From Castanea sativa (lineage: Eukaryota > Streptophyta > Magnoliopsida > Fagales > Fagaceae), in contig NC_134016.1 in assembly GCF_040712315.1 (NCBI RefSeq), positions 907,501 to 971,500 of the forward strand: 64,000 nt of DNA. The letters run 5' to 3'. Both the position numbers and the translations under genes were made by a program. A model generated the notes under the pieces. That model was not told the DNA's origin, made no database searches, and saw only the letters and a list, made by a program, of their open reading frames with translations. Every line of letters starts with the position of its first letter. Positions within the stretch are counted from its first letter, which is position 1. Shown here in pieces: positions 47,001 through 59,312 of the stretch.

Positions 47001-47520
47001 CCCGTTTATGATGAAAATAAGTGGCTTTATTTAGTTTAACGACATTGATAATTGCCACAAGGTGGATTTTTGCCTTAATGCTGATTTATTGTTTGTTCTT
47101 GTATTGTGTTCAAATTAGGTCACACCAGCAGCCTGCATAATTAACCCTGAAGAATTTGTAGAGGTCTCAGTAAGTCACAAGGACTTTCACACCCTAGAAG
47201 AGTATGTTGATGGCATCCCACAAAACTGGTGGAGTGAAGACACTCGAGACAAGGAAGTGTTCTTGGTCATAAATGTGTGTGGCAGTTGCTCAACCCATAG
47301 CTATAATCACAGAGTCCGTGTCCGCCATTGCTACTCGGGCAAGTCAATCCGCATCGACTCAAAATCCAACCATTCTAGAAAGTACCAAGGAGGCTTAATT
47401 CATCGGTCTGATCTCCGGCAACTAAGTACACTGACTGACTCAATTGATGACTCCCAACATATCAAAACCCCCCAAGAAGCTAGAAGCAAAACCCCAAGCA
47501 AAAACCACCCAAGAAGCTAG
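41012..47520 (+). CDS. IP5P13-like: WD40-containing inositol polyphosphate 5-phosphatase (5PTase12/13/14 group)
   Basis: Eleven exons: 41012-41873, 42438-42690, 42878-43694, 44312-44436, 44616-44700, 45070-45235, 45338-45378, 45466-45736, 45943-46066, 46146-46506, 47119-47520. All phases agree; 1168 aa. After an acidic, Ser-rich N-terminus comes [20 protein letters not shown] and a WD40-like region (about 145-560; [34 protein letters not shown]). The catalytic 5-phosphatase domain (about 590-950) has [30 protein letters not shown] and SDHKPV, all key Mg-dependent catalytic motifs intact. It removes the 5-phosphate from inositol phosphates or phosphoinositides at the cytosolic side. Arabidopsis relatives act in light, sugar and cell-wall signalling. 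N-terminal motifs fit the 5PTase12/13/14 subgroup better than FRA3. The stop falls inside a small tandem repeat. Confidence 0.96.
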
Positions 47521-47553
47521 AAGCAAAACCCCCCATGAAGCTAGAAACAAAGG
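47471..47553 (+). repeat. Tandem repeat spanning the 5-phosphatase stop codon
   Basis: Units with the core AAGAAGCTAGAAGCAAAACC occur at 47471-47495 and 47508-47533, with a shorter variant at 47534-47553. The second unit is in another frame, so GCTAG is read as codon AGC TAG, creating the stop. Confidence 0.8.
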
Positions 47554-48252
47554 CTAATAGTTTATAAAAGATATAGATGCATCACCAGTGCAAGTGCTTT
47601 GACTAGAAAATCTTGATGTAAATACTTTGTGGAGCCTGGTTGCCAATACAGTCATTTTACAACAGTTTCAATTTGTTTTATCATCTATTATATTAATGCA
47701 TCAGTTCATACACTTTCAACTATTTAACTCCATTCTTTTTAGTAAAATGCACATTGTAATTTTGGACAAATGGGTTGTTCAAAACGACAGAAAGGAAAAT
47801 GTAACAAGCAGCAAAATTGAGCTGCTTTAGTTTCTAACTCTTACAGATGTTTTCTTAGACTCCACGGGTGCCAATTTTCTTTGTAAAACAGATACGGACT
47901 ACTTAGAGTAGAGCCACTGTGACTCATTTTGCTAGTGATTTACTTGCTTTATTCATAATTTGGTTTTTGTGTAATAGCTGAGTAAAGAGATCCAAGGCTG
48001 GAGCAATCCTTTTTCTCTTATGGCCATTTCTTTAGTTCCAGAAACATGTTTCAAATTACAATAAGCATAATAAATGTAGTGACATAGAATTCACTATCGT
48101 TATTAAAAATGGCACTAGGAGAAGTGGTATTAGTTATGAACCGATGTAAAAGTGACATTAAGAGAAGTGATGTGATGCAGCCACGCGGTGAGCACACAGC
48201 GAACTATTCTTTTGCCTTTTAGTAAAGAGAAGTGACGTGAAAGTGACATTAA
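47521..48252. other. 3' UTR and downstream region of the 5-phosphatase gene
   Basis: The likely 3' UTR runs to roughly 47900. Nothing else was recognised up to the MITE at 48253. Confidence 0.45.
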
Positions 48253-48567
48253 CCCTCCATTTGTTTCGATGAAAAATTTGTGTAAAAATAGTTTTTCTTA
48301 TTTTTCAGTGTTTGATAGCATAAAAAAAGATGAGTCAAAGAAAAACTATTTTTGGTCAACATAAAAAATATGGCTTATTTTTAGAGATTGTTTTCCATTA
48401 AATTTTTTTGAAAAACAACTCTATCTCACAATAAGCTAAATAAGATATTGTTTTTCAACTCATTTAAAGTTGTTATCAAACATTAGAAAATGAGATAGAT
48501 TTATAAAAAATGCTTCTTAGAAAATAACTCATTTTTTAGAAACATCATTGTTGAAACAAACAGAGCG
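48253..48567. mobile_element. MITE (315 bp), PIF/Harbinger-like
   Basis: The ends CCCTCCATTTGTTTC and, reversed, CGCTCTGTTTGTTTC are inverted copies with two mismatches. A TAA duplication flanks it (48250-48252 and 48568-48570). The sequence on either side (GTGACATTAA...GAGAAG) resembles the uninterrupted word GTGACATTAAGAGAAG at about 48152. Non-coding. Confidence 0.75.
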
Positions 48568-49156
48568 TAAGAGAAGCAACAATATTAGTTATTAAAAATG
48601 ATTGATTTAAAATGGGACAAAATTTGACTACAACTCCAACTAAAAAAAAAAATTTATTACATATTTTAAAAATCTAATTATTGAATTAGTTGTTTTTTGC
48701 GTTTTTATGTTCTTAATAAGCCTATCAAATTTTGTATCAAACAAATATTATTTACTATTTGATTCATAAACTTATTTTTATGCATAATTTTGGACTATAA
48801 AAACTTGAAACTTAAACATGTGATTGATGATATATCTTTTTTTTTTTTTTTAGGATTTTTTTTTTCCAAACATTAAGAATATAAAAAAAATTATAATTTA
48901 ATTGTGAATTTTTCAAAACTCATATTCAATAAAAGACATTAAGCGCGGCAGGCAAACTTTATCCTTTTGGGTCAAATTTGCTATACAAATTGATAGCATG
49001 AGAAATCAGGAAATTCAAAGTCAACAATGAATCAAAATCAGATTGTTTTGCTACGTTATCAAAATTACATTAACTCCCTTCAATCAAGCAAGGCTTAAAG
49101 CATAAAGAAAATATGTTAAACTATTTATAACAAATATAAATCAATAAATCAGTCGG

Positions 49157-49190
<34 letters not shown>

Positions 49191-50048
49191 TGGCAGGTGG
49201 CGTAGTCCTAGCTGTTAATCCTAAAATGCCTGCAAGTCTGCAACTAAAACCAATGTTTTCAATTGATGACATTTGCATCCTTTCTTTGGGAATTTATGGT
49301 CAAACTTATCAAGTGATCTAACGGGTTTACAAATCCACACACTCAAATGTCTAGTACTGCAAACAATAAATAACAGCCAAAGCCATAAAAAAGTATATAT
49401 TAAAAGTTCTTCTATAACTGAAAACCCATTCTGTGTATCATGCCATGGTCACTTGGATGTTATTCTTCCTCAAGATTGCAGTCAGACATCGTAAGCTAAT
49501 CATTTTTAATGCTCCATGCCACAGTCACATGGCAATAAAATCAATAACAAATTTGGAAGAGAATAGAAACACGTTAGAGAAAAGCAATTCTGAACAGATT
49601 ATTAACATCATAAGCCACTACAGCATTTGCACATAGTTGGATTATATATAAACTCAAGCATATATTTGCATAGACATCAATAGTTGGCACCTTAGCCTGC
49701 TCTTGAGCTTCTAACAAATTCTACACTGATCTCTAGGATAAAATTTGAAAACTTATCTAGATTCATGGCAATGTCAATACCACAGAAGTCCCAGCAGGAG
49801 AAGGAAATCTTGGTAACCCTTTAAATGAAGTTTCCTTTGTGAAGGTGCAAAGCAAGCACAAGATGACTTGAACAACCTTAATGCCTTCTTTTCTTGGTTG
49901 CTGATACCAAGTACTTGTATCTTTTCTTCTTACACTCATGGAAAACCTCAACTAAAGCTCTTATAGTTATAATAAGATATAGACTGGAGAATATTAGGCT
50001 ATCCAAACCTTCCAACTTCTACTTTGTTTCTTCCCAACTCCAATGACC
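48568..50048. other. Intergenic between convergent genes
   Basis: AT-rich with a 32-base poly-A run at 49157-49188. The part from about 49640 to 50048 is the likely 3' UTR of the ankyrin gene. No other gene was recognised. Confidence 0.5.
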
Positions 50049-53000
50049 TCAGAGTGCATACATTCTCTTATATTCATGGTTCAAAATCTCAGGCTCTGAT
50101 GCCATAGAATTGGTGAAAGAACGAGATTGACTCTCAACTTTCCTTAGGCTCCTCAATTGTTTATCCTCCATTCTATGTATAATGACACAATAACACATGG
50201 AACCAATAGTAGTGAGCATGATTGTAGCACCTAATGCTGTGGTACACACAGCAAGCCACTGGGCATTCGAGCCCACCACCACATATGTCAGAGAAATGAA
50301 GGCAGCAGAAATGAAGAGACAAGCTAGCCACATAAGCTTGTTAATCACAAACACAAGCTGCCTCTTTGCCTTCGGTTCTATTACAACCACAGATGTTTGG
50401 ACGACTACAACAGCTAGGGAAATGAACAATGCCAGGCTATCAAATACAAAGAAAATTAGGAAAGAAGCTTTTTGAGCTATATGGGCCTGTCCAAGTGAAG
50501 TTCCATCTTCTTTTTCCTGAACATACTGGCCAGGTACAGTGAAAATGGCTGCAAAAGCAACAGTAGCAATGAGAACAGCAACAACAGTTGCAGAGTTTAT
50601 AGCATTGTTGAGGCCACTAATATGAAGCTTCTTTAGCCTCTTTGCAATTTTCTGGACCCTTGCACCAGTTTGACGGGTCTGTTGGAGTTGTGACTGGACA
50701 TCATGTTTTATATCGCTGACAGTCTGCTTAAGTTGCTTTGCTGGACTTGGAGGTTTTCCTAGGTCTTTAGAATTGGCGGCCCCTGCTTCCCTTAAAACGG
50801 AGACAAGTTCAGGAGTTCCATATCTTTCTGCAATGTCAAGGGGGGTCTCTCCAGCCTTGTTCATTGCATTGATGTTAATACCCTCAACTGATAACAAATA
50901 ACGTACATTCTGCAATGGCATAAAGGAAAATTTCAATAACTTTAAAAACCCGACATTTTAAAAAATGATTTAAATAAAAGTTAAAAAAGAAGTTTAGGAT
51001 GTCCAATATTTTTTTAATCTTATTAGTAACAGAATTCATTATCTGGTCAGACAGCTTGTGTTGGTCAAAATCCTAGTCACATGGTACCCCCCATGTTTTC
51101 ATCTTATGCCTTTCTATTAGGATTGTGAAAGATATTTCCTCCTCACTCAATCAAGTCCTATGATCTTCTCACTAAAATTCTGCTACTGACAAGGACCTTT
51201 CCATGGTAACTCCCAAGAATCAGGTAATGTAGTGTACATGAGCATGTTTTGTACTAACCAGACAAGCAAGACAAAAAAAGAAGTTGCCTTTAATTGAAAA
51301 ATCCAGGAAAAACGGATCACAACTTAAATAATATAACACCTGTCCTTGGAAGACAATGCATCATAATGTTATAAACTAAGAAAGGGAGTTATGACTTAGA
51401 CAGAAGAGATATTATAAGCTATACATTACATGAATATCTAAAAGCGATGAAAGAAGAAATATGGTATTATCCAAGCCAATGTCAAAAACACATTTTATGT
51501 TGACAGTGTCAAACATACTGACCACAAATAAGTTAGAACATGGCAACATCTCATACCCAGAAACAACGCCAACTATAAATTATCAAATCATCCTCTTAAG
51601 TAACCAAAGTGAAAGAAGCAGAAGAAAGAGGACTCTCCCCCTATTGTTTTCTTTCTTCTTCTTTTTCTTCCTTTTTTAAAAAAATAAAAAAATAACAATG
51701 ATGTGTAAAGAAATTTTGGTTAAAACAATGGGCATTAGGTGTCAAAATTGCAGGTTTAATTGTTTTGGTCAACGCTATAGGCTAAAGGAGACATAGACAA
51801 CCCAACACATATCTCAATCAAAAAACACAATTTGTTAATTGTTCAAATTGAAGAAGTTCATATTGTTGACCAAATTTAGAGCCTCAAGACAGTGAACCAA
51901 ACATTATACCCTTACTCCTGATGCCCCGGGAGTGAGCAATAGCAATAGCAATATCAATTAAATCAATTTTGAACTGGGCTTTTTAGATTGAATAAAGTCC
52001 CCAATCGCTGAAAAGCTGTTATTGCTGAACTAAACAACCAATTTTAACATCTAAGCTTGAGATTAGTCTGTTATTCAGTAACCAAGATGGTTTATTCACT
52101 CATAACAATCCACTTGACTGAAAATCCCCTTTTATAAATACAATATAGATTTGGTACTCCAAAGTCAAATAAAAAGAATTGCACTTCTTGACTTTTACAG
52201 AATTCGGTCATTCAATGTGTCTCATAGATTGGAACATTTCCCAAACTGATGGGAGTTTAATAGAAGGGAAATTGTTCTCACACACTTGTTGATTTACGCT
52301 CTAGACATACGGCATCCATAATTTCACGTGTGATGTCCACGTTTCAAACTTAAAATTGGTGATGTGTATGTATGATGTACAATGAAGAGTATGTGAGAAT
52401 CAATGTGATAAACCTTAAATTACTAGCCAGAAAAAGTCAAAACTGTTGAACTCTAATATTGAATGACAACTGAAGCCTATCTTAGAATAATATATATTCT
52501 TGTTAAAAGACCTCTTAGATTTTTTTTTTTTTAAAAAGGAAAAGGAAAATATCAACTAGTTGACATAATTATTAATTTATTTAAGTAATAAGAGCATTGA
52601 CATGATCTGTAAAGCATTATTCACTTCATAGATTTATATAAAATTAAAAAAGAAAACAGTTGAAAGATAAAGAAATGAGGAAGAACCTCAATGCGGCCCT
52701 TCTTCGTGGCAACATGCAATGCTGTATTTCCCTTATTGTCCTCCAATTTCAAAACTGACAGGTCAGGTTTTATCAACTCCCGCAGAATCTCCTCGTTGTG
52801 CCCTTTCACAGCCATGTGCAATGCAACCTGTCCTTTTTTATCAGTCCTAAAAACAGTGCTTGGGTCTTTCTTAAGTAGGGACTTCACAACCTCCAAGTGC
52901 CCCATCCTGGCTGCTGAATGAAGAACAGTCTTACCATTATTCTTGGCTATCTTAACAAGGTTGGAGTCTGTTTCTAAAAGAAGGTTCACTATGTCAATGT

Positions 53001-53642
53001 GCCCCTGAGTAGCAGCTGTGTGTAAGGCAGTTGAATTGGTTAGATCTACAGTCATGGCCAAGTTGGGCAATACATTCAAAAGTTCCTTCAACACCTCTGC
53101 AAGAATTTTTGTCATTCCCTTTGTCAGAATAAAGAGAAAAAATAAAAACATCCATGACTATAAATAAGATATTGCCATTGGTATTTCCCAAAATATACTT
53201 AGCATTTCAACCCATAAAATTAATCTACAAACATAACAACAATTATAATATGCAAGAGAAAGATATCAATTTAATTATCAAGTATTCAAGTAAACTATTT
53301 TATATTGTGAAGTCTTAATGACAGCCTGAAGCAATCAATAAAGAAAGACAGTAACACACATACACATACACATAAAATTGCACACAAGCTTGCACATGAT
53401 TATCCTATGGTTTCATGCATTCCATGAAATCCTCTAAAGTGGGAGGGAAAAAAGAGATTGCTTATGCCATATTTTACGACTTCAGAAAACAGTAATGTAA
53501 GTGAGAGTTCTAAACGACTTAGCTTAAAATGAATGCACTTATGCACATATAGATTACCTAGCAAAACAGAACACACATATGGTTTACTGCTGTCTTTGCC
53601 ATCCCTCCCCCCAGAAACAGAACAGAAAAAAAAAAAAAAAAA

Positions 53643-53690
<48 letters not shown>

Positions 53691-55265
53691 GCATTATTAG
53701 CAATTAAGTGGCTTGATAAGAAAAAAGTTCATATCCAGAGAGAGAGAGAGAAGCCTTTTACCAAACTATATCTCTAACCTACAATAGATCAGATCCTCAT
53801 CGCTTCAAAATTAGAAAGTACAATAGTGAAAAATGTACAGTTTAGAGCCTGTCCGCTCTTCATCTTGATTAAGAGTTGAGGACATATTTCCAGTACTCTT
53901 TTTCACTTAAATATATATAGTCATGACTAAGGAAAGAATCTATATTTTCATCACACTTAAAATAAGCATACAAGGAAAAATTATGAAGTTTTTTTTTTCA
54001 ACAAATGATATCATTTATTTTGATCATCAAGCTTCTACAATTTTTTCTTTTCTTTTCTGTTATAACTACTTGAATCATTACAGGGTTCAAAATTCTGTTT
54101 TTGACAACTCCACCCCGGATGGAGTAGTAATCAACCTGCTATGGAAAGATAAATGGGGCAAATAACATTTTTAAGGGCATCCAAAAGCCAATCAAGCAAA
54201 TAAAGAAACTGAAGAATGAAGATGGGATAATGAACAAAGACTATCTATTTTGGTGGAAAAAGTAAGTTCCCTTCCTTTTTCGATGAGGCCCAGCCATGAT
54301 AAATTTGAATGACATGACATGAAGTAAATAAGAAGAGCTAGCATATTTCCTGCAAATTAGTGTGAAGAAACTTTAAAAAGCCAATTTTGTAGACACATGC
54401 ATGTAAAATTTGATAACCATGTCAGTTCTACATGACTAATACCTACTGGTTGGCCTAAATGATTAAGCTATTATGAAACATCAAGATTTTTATCTAAATC
54501 AAGAGAGTTGCAATCAACAAATTACTTATAACAGTAAAAGGTAATATCTAGTGCACAAAGCTTCTACTTCCGCGGGTTTGGAAGAGGCTAATTCCCAGAA
54601 CAACATATTACTTATAAAATTGTGCATAAAAAATAACAATAATGAGGATTATCTTATAACCAGACAGGCAATCAGATTATATTCTTACCAAGATGACCCT
54701 GCTTTGCTGCAACATGTAATGGATCAAAGCCGTTCCTAGCAGTGATAAATGCAGTTTGCAAGTCCAAATATTTCAACATCTCCCCCACAACCGACGCATA
54801 TCCATTCTCTGCAGCAGCATAAAGGGCTGTCTCCCCCTCCTGGTTCTGCTTTGCCAACAATTCCTTTGCCTCATTAGGATCACAATTCTGAAGAAACTCT
54901 CTAACTCTACTCAAGTTCCCTGCTCTAGCAGCCAAATGAAAGGGCAAGTCACCTCTTTTCCCTGGTGAATCCTTGCCTCTCTTCCTCTCACCACCCATGA
55001 AACTCAGCTGCTTTTCCATCACTATCCGGAAGCTCTTCTGCTTCTCCATAAATCCTCTAAAACTCTTCTGTTTCTCCATAACCCCTCTAAAACTCTGCTG
55101 TTTTTCCATAACCCCTTTAAAACTCTGTTGTTTATCCATAACCCCTTTAAAACTCTGTTGTTTATCCATAACCCCTTTAAAACTCTGTTGTTTCTCCATA
55201 GTAGCTCCCTTAAAACTGCTTTGTTTCTCCACTGTAGCTCCCTTAAAGCTGCTTTGTTTCTCCAT
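50049..55265 (-). CDS. Ankyrin repeat/PGG-domain membrane protein (At5g02620/ITN1-like)
   Basis: Three exons on the minus strand: 54689-55265, 52687-53096 and 50049-50909, GT-AG introns, consistent phase; 615 aa, close to ITN1-type proteins. Residues 1-92 are nine MEKQxSFxG repeats. Ankyrin repeats follow from about 105 to 370 (LPFHLAARAGN, GETALYAAAENGY, STALHTAATQGH, GKTVLHSAARMGH, GNTALHVATKKGR, GETPLDIAERYG). A linker with KQLKQTVSDIKHDV precedes the PGG domain (about 428 onward: GLNNAINSATVVAVLIATVA, VPGQY) with four hydrophobic membrane segments and the conserved SLAVVVVQTSVVVIE. The tail carries NSMASE. Relatives sit in the plasma membrane and act in salt/ABA or defence signalling. I chose the ATG at 55265; an in-frame stretch just upstream has no earlier ATG and includes a CAG-GTAAGT that may be a 5' UTR splice site. 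Confidence 0.95.
53647..53684. repeat. (GA)n microsatellite in ankyrin gene intron 1
   Basis: About 19 GA units preceded by a poly-A run; a second short GA tract lies at 53738-53751. Confidence 0.95.
54990..55265 (-). repeat. Nine in-frame 30-33-bp repeats (MEKQxSF array)
   Basis: Successive units begin MEKQSSFKGAT, VEKQSSFKGAT, MEKQQSFKGV, MDKQQSFKGV (twice), MEKQQSFRGV, MEKQKSFRGF, MEKQKSFRIV and MEKQLSFMGG. Several middle units are nearly identical in DNA, so expansion is recent. Confidence 0.95.
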
Positions 55266-56874
55266 GATCACACTCAAATACTTACCTGTAAAACTCAGAG
55301 AGACCCACTTTCTTGTATCTGGGATATCATTTCTCTTTCAACAATGACTCACCAACCAAAGCTTGGGACTCTGATTCTCTGGTTCTATAGACCCATCCAC
55401 AACTTTGACAGATTCATCAGACAAGCATAAAGAAAATTTTTTGAACTTAAAGATTCCAACTTTACCAGTCACACTGAAAATCACCCATTTTTTTTAGGAA
55501 TCAAAACCTTTATTCTTCACAAGCTGGCACTCAAAGAAAATAGATAGCAGCCCCAATGGCAATTTGAGCTCTAAAAGATGCTTTTTTTAATGTTGAGAAG
55601 GAAAACCCAGTTGGTACTTCCAGTGAATCTGAAAAGCGAAATCCCAGAAACCGATTTCCACAAGTGATAAGAAATTGAAGAGATCAGGATTTCAAAACCT
55701 GATGTGTTTTTCCTGGGAAACCCAGAAAGTGAAAGTGAGAGAATATCAGTATTTTTACTATGTAGAGCAGCAAACACACCAAATAGCAATTAAAAAAATG
55801 TATTATGTATACGATTCTCTAGTAATTGCTGAAAGCATGCACATACTGCCACTTTCTTTTTTTTAAAGCTACTTTATCTTGGAAGTAACTGAAGATAGAG
55901 GAGGCACCACCAAAAAATAAAAATAAAGACAAAAGACAATGGTGGTTTATTTTATTTTATCTATAATTTTAATCCTTTATGGAATTTCTTTCTTAATTTA
56001 ATTTAAGAAATGGTACACTTTTCTTTTCTTTTCTTTTTTTTTGAAAAAGAAATGGCACACTTTTCAACAACAAAAAAAAGGGTGTAAAGTATAATCCATC
56101 CATCTGGATTATTGTCTTTTAGAACAGAGGTCATTATCTCCTTAAACCAAACTTATAAAAATCAACCAAAGGATAAAACAAAAAAATTGAAACAAGGTAG
56201 AAACGCATACAAAACTGTTGATTATTAATAAATTTACAAGTCTAGGAAAAATAATAATGCGTTCTTTCGGTTTTTTTTTTTTAATATTCTATTTCCTTTT
56301 CTTTTTTTTTTACTTTTGATAATTGCATATATTGGTTTATTTGTCATAAGCTATGGAAAAGCTCAAAGGTGATGATAAAATTGCTCCAATCACATAAAAT
56401 ATTCAACTTTGTTTACAATATATAGGTTTCAATTAATTGATCTTTTTTCCTTAAATAAAAAACTTTTTTTTTAATAGGTCTTTAAAAAGAAACTTGGTTT
56501 CAAATAATTCCAATCTTGCATAACTTACAAATTATTGAAGACAAATTACTACAAATTTTTTTTTTAATTGAAAAAATGATTATGGAAAATAGGATCTTAT
56601 TTTACATATGCCTTCTAAAATTTTAAAAAGATTATATTGTAAGTAAAACATCTTCCTTTGAATTATTATGCATTTTTTATTATGATATAATTAAATGAAG
56701 AGCTCGTAAGAAGATGGTAAAATTTCTCTCCTTAAAATTATTTAACTAGATCACCATGCACCTTTGGCGTAATGAGGGAGAATAAAGGTCGGAATTTAAG
56801 TTTTCAGAAAGAAATTTCACACACATATACACTTAGATATTATATTAAAGTAAAATTCTATTTCAGAGTAAAAA

Positions 56875-56907
<33 letters not shown>

Positions 56908-58516
56908 GGAGATTACAAATTATCATATAGAACTTGCTATAAATAATAAAAAATACATTAAAAAAAATATTAGCGTTATGTTTTACACACTACTTATAGG
57001 AGATAGGATCGTATTTTACACTTGCATTATGAGAATTTTATTTTGTTTATAATTAAAACGTCTTCCTATGAAATACTCCATTAATTATACAATGACTTTT
57101 TTACGTCATATGTTATAAGTATATGTTTGGTAGAAGAAGGAGAACAAACATATATGTTTGGTAGAACATCATCCTTTTTTATTTATTTAAAAAAAAATAT
57201 ATATATATTATACAATTGACTTTTTATGTCACATATTAGTATATTACAAATATGTTTGGGTTTAGATTGTTGGTTAAATTTTTGAATAGAATCAAAATTA
57301 TTGTAAGTTAATTAAGTTTGATTTGTATTAAAGTCGTGACAAGAAACAGTATTAAAGATTTTAATTTCAAAAGCTCACGTTAAATCATTATTGTTCAAGC
57401 AAAATTCTGACAAAAAGTTCACGAGACCATCGCTTGACACTCATTTGAATGAAAAAAATTGCATGAATAATATTATGCTTACTATGTTACCTGTTTAACC
57501 TTGTTTTCCTTATATAATAAATCTATCTATTTTACCTTGTTTTCCCTATATAACAAATCACCCCTTGCTACATAGAAGGGGTGAGAGGCTGCCATACAAT
57601 ACTAGAGCGTGCCTAAATTATTTATTCATTTTTTTAAGAGATAAACTATAATATGTTGTTAATCCCACAGCTTAAAGTTCAAATTCCTTCCCTCTTAAAC
57701 CTCTAAGCATTTTGTGCATAGGAAAACCGTTCATTCCTTAAAACCACAAAGTTTGTTCATCAACAGTGGCCTGTAGTTGTAGTTTTTTAGAGTTTCGGGT
57801 TGCAGATGTTTGTTTGTGGTGAAAATTTGAGTAGATAATCCCATAGGTTTTGTGGTCACTATGGTCAAAGGCAAGCAAGGTGTTTGCTATGATTATAATA
57901 GAGTCTAGTTCTATAAAGATATTGTAGGTTGTTGTAACTATTTCTTCTAGTGAATTTCTACCACCTTTTTTTCAATAAATTAAGAGATTATTCATTGGTT
58001 TTTCACTTCATCACTAACTATGTGTGTTGCTTTTATTGCTTCTAGATTTGGTAAATGATTACTAGGGTTTGTGCTAATCCATTTGGAATCAATGAATAAT
58101 TAATCAATTCATGTGGTGATTAGTTTTTTGGGAATTTGGGATCCGAATAAGAATTTTCAAATTAGATGAAGAACTTGTAGGGAATAGGTAGACATTGCTC
58201 CCATCCCATCACAAAATATCCAAGATTTCTTGCAAATAATTAAATGTAAGTATCTGAATAATAAAATTAGAAACAAAATTATATGAAGTGAGAGTCCCCC
58301 TATGGTGCTTCTAATGTTTTTGTGAGCATGATATCCATGTGATGTTATTGAAAATTTTATAAAAGGCCATACAAGTCATCATATATCGTGGAAAACCTAT
58401 CATTAAATTGGAGATAAATTCCATTTTATTTGACCATACACATCACAATTTAACATGAAACAATAAAATAACTAGAGATTTGCCAAGTTATTTCTTAATA
58501 TAACACGAATTGCCAA
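55266..58516. other. Upstream of the ankyrin gene; AT-rich intergenic
   Basis: 55266 to about 55900 is probably promoter and 5' UTR of the ankyrin gene. The rest is AT-rich with a diverged SINE and a short (AT)n at 56884-56906. No other gene was recognised. Confidence 0.5.
56753..56884 (+). mobile_element. tRNA-derived SINE, copy 4 (diverged)
   Basis: It contains TTTGGCGTAATG (box A-like, decayed), GGTCGGAATTTAAGTTTTCA and TTTCACACACATATACACTTAGA, then GTAAAATTCTATTT and a poly-A tail. It matches the other three copies in order, but the target duplication is no longer visible. Confidence 0.65.
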
Positions 58517-59266
58517 TGTGGGGGGTAAAAAGATCCTGATGGGAACATGGGCCTTTTGGGCCGTGTTAAGGAAGGCCGACCTGACCCTGGGTTTGGAAAT
58601 TGTTAATACTATGGGTCGGCCCATGCGCCGAGGGTCCGAGGACCCAGCCGAGGGTGAACTTACCCTCGGACTGACACCAGAGAACCCGGGACTTCATGGT
58701 ACAGGTTAGGGAATGACACGGTCAAGACCAATGGTTAAAAGGGGTGAACCCTTGAATGCCCCAGAAGCACCAGTGTTGAAGAAATGTCAAAGACAAAGGC
58801 TGCTACCTCCACATTAAAGACCCTGCACCTACCACCCTGGCCGCATTAATGGGGAGGTGACACTTAAACAGTGGAAGGGAAACTTCTAGTTACTGTTCAA
58901 AGGTACTAAGAAAAGAAATATCTATACTAAGGGAGGAGTTGGGGGCAACACGTGTATAAAGTATTAAGAAGAAGAGTATTTAAGAAAGACCTGGAACAGA
59001 AATGAGGACGGAACTTTTTGTAACCTAAAAAGAAAAAAGACAAAGAGAGAGATAATATAAGAACAGCTCTCGGCTTACGTCTGAGGAGACCTATTTACGT
59101 TACTCTTTGCTGTTTCCTAATACTGACAATCTTTAGTTTGTCATTTAATCTTCACTCACTTCTAACCTGGGTTTCAAGCCCACTCTCTACAAGTTTTCAT
59201 TGTTTAAGGCTCATTGGGCCTGAGCCCATAACTGTTCTTGGGTCCAAGTGCAATTGTGCACTTACA
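58517..59266 (+). mobile_element. 5' LTR of a Ty3/gypsy (Tat-lineage) retrotransposon
   Basis: It begins TGTGGGGGGTAAAAAGATCC and ends ...GTGCACTTACA directly before a primer-binding-like site. Ends TG...CA fit LTRs; length about 750 bp. It contains GC-rich GGCCGA/CCGAGG words unlike the surrounding DNA, and a TATA-like GTATAAAGT near 58954. The partner LTR lies outside the window, so identity of the pair and the target duplication cannot be checked. Confidence 0.8.
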
Positions 59267-59287
59267 ATTGGCGCCGTCTATGGGAAT
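59267..59287 (+). promoter_or_regulatory. Primer binding site of the retrotransposon
   Basis: ATTGGCGCCGTCTATGGGAA follows the LTR at once; TTGGCGCCGTCTRTGGGAA-like sites are usual in this plant gypsy group. I do not name the priming tRNA. Confidence 0.7.
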
Positions 59288-59312
59288 CTAGTCTGGAAGT
59301 AGTAGAGATATT

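Noticed and set aside
54756..55430. Plus-strand frames opposite the ankyrin exon with repeated LKLCCFSI
   Set aside because: Antisense shadow of the MEKQxSF repeat array.
58518..58709. 63-codon frame in the LTR
   Set aside because: Lies within the LTR without a conserved domain; chance opening in GC-rich repeat sequence.
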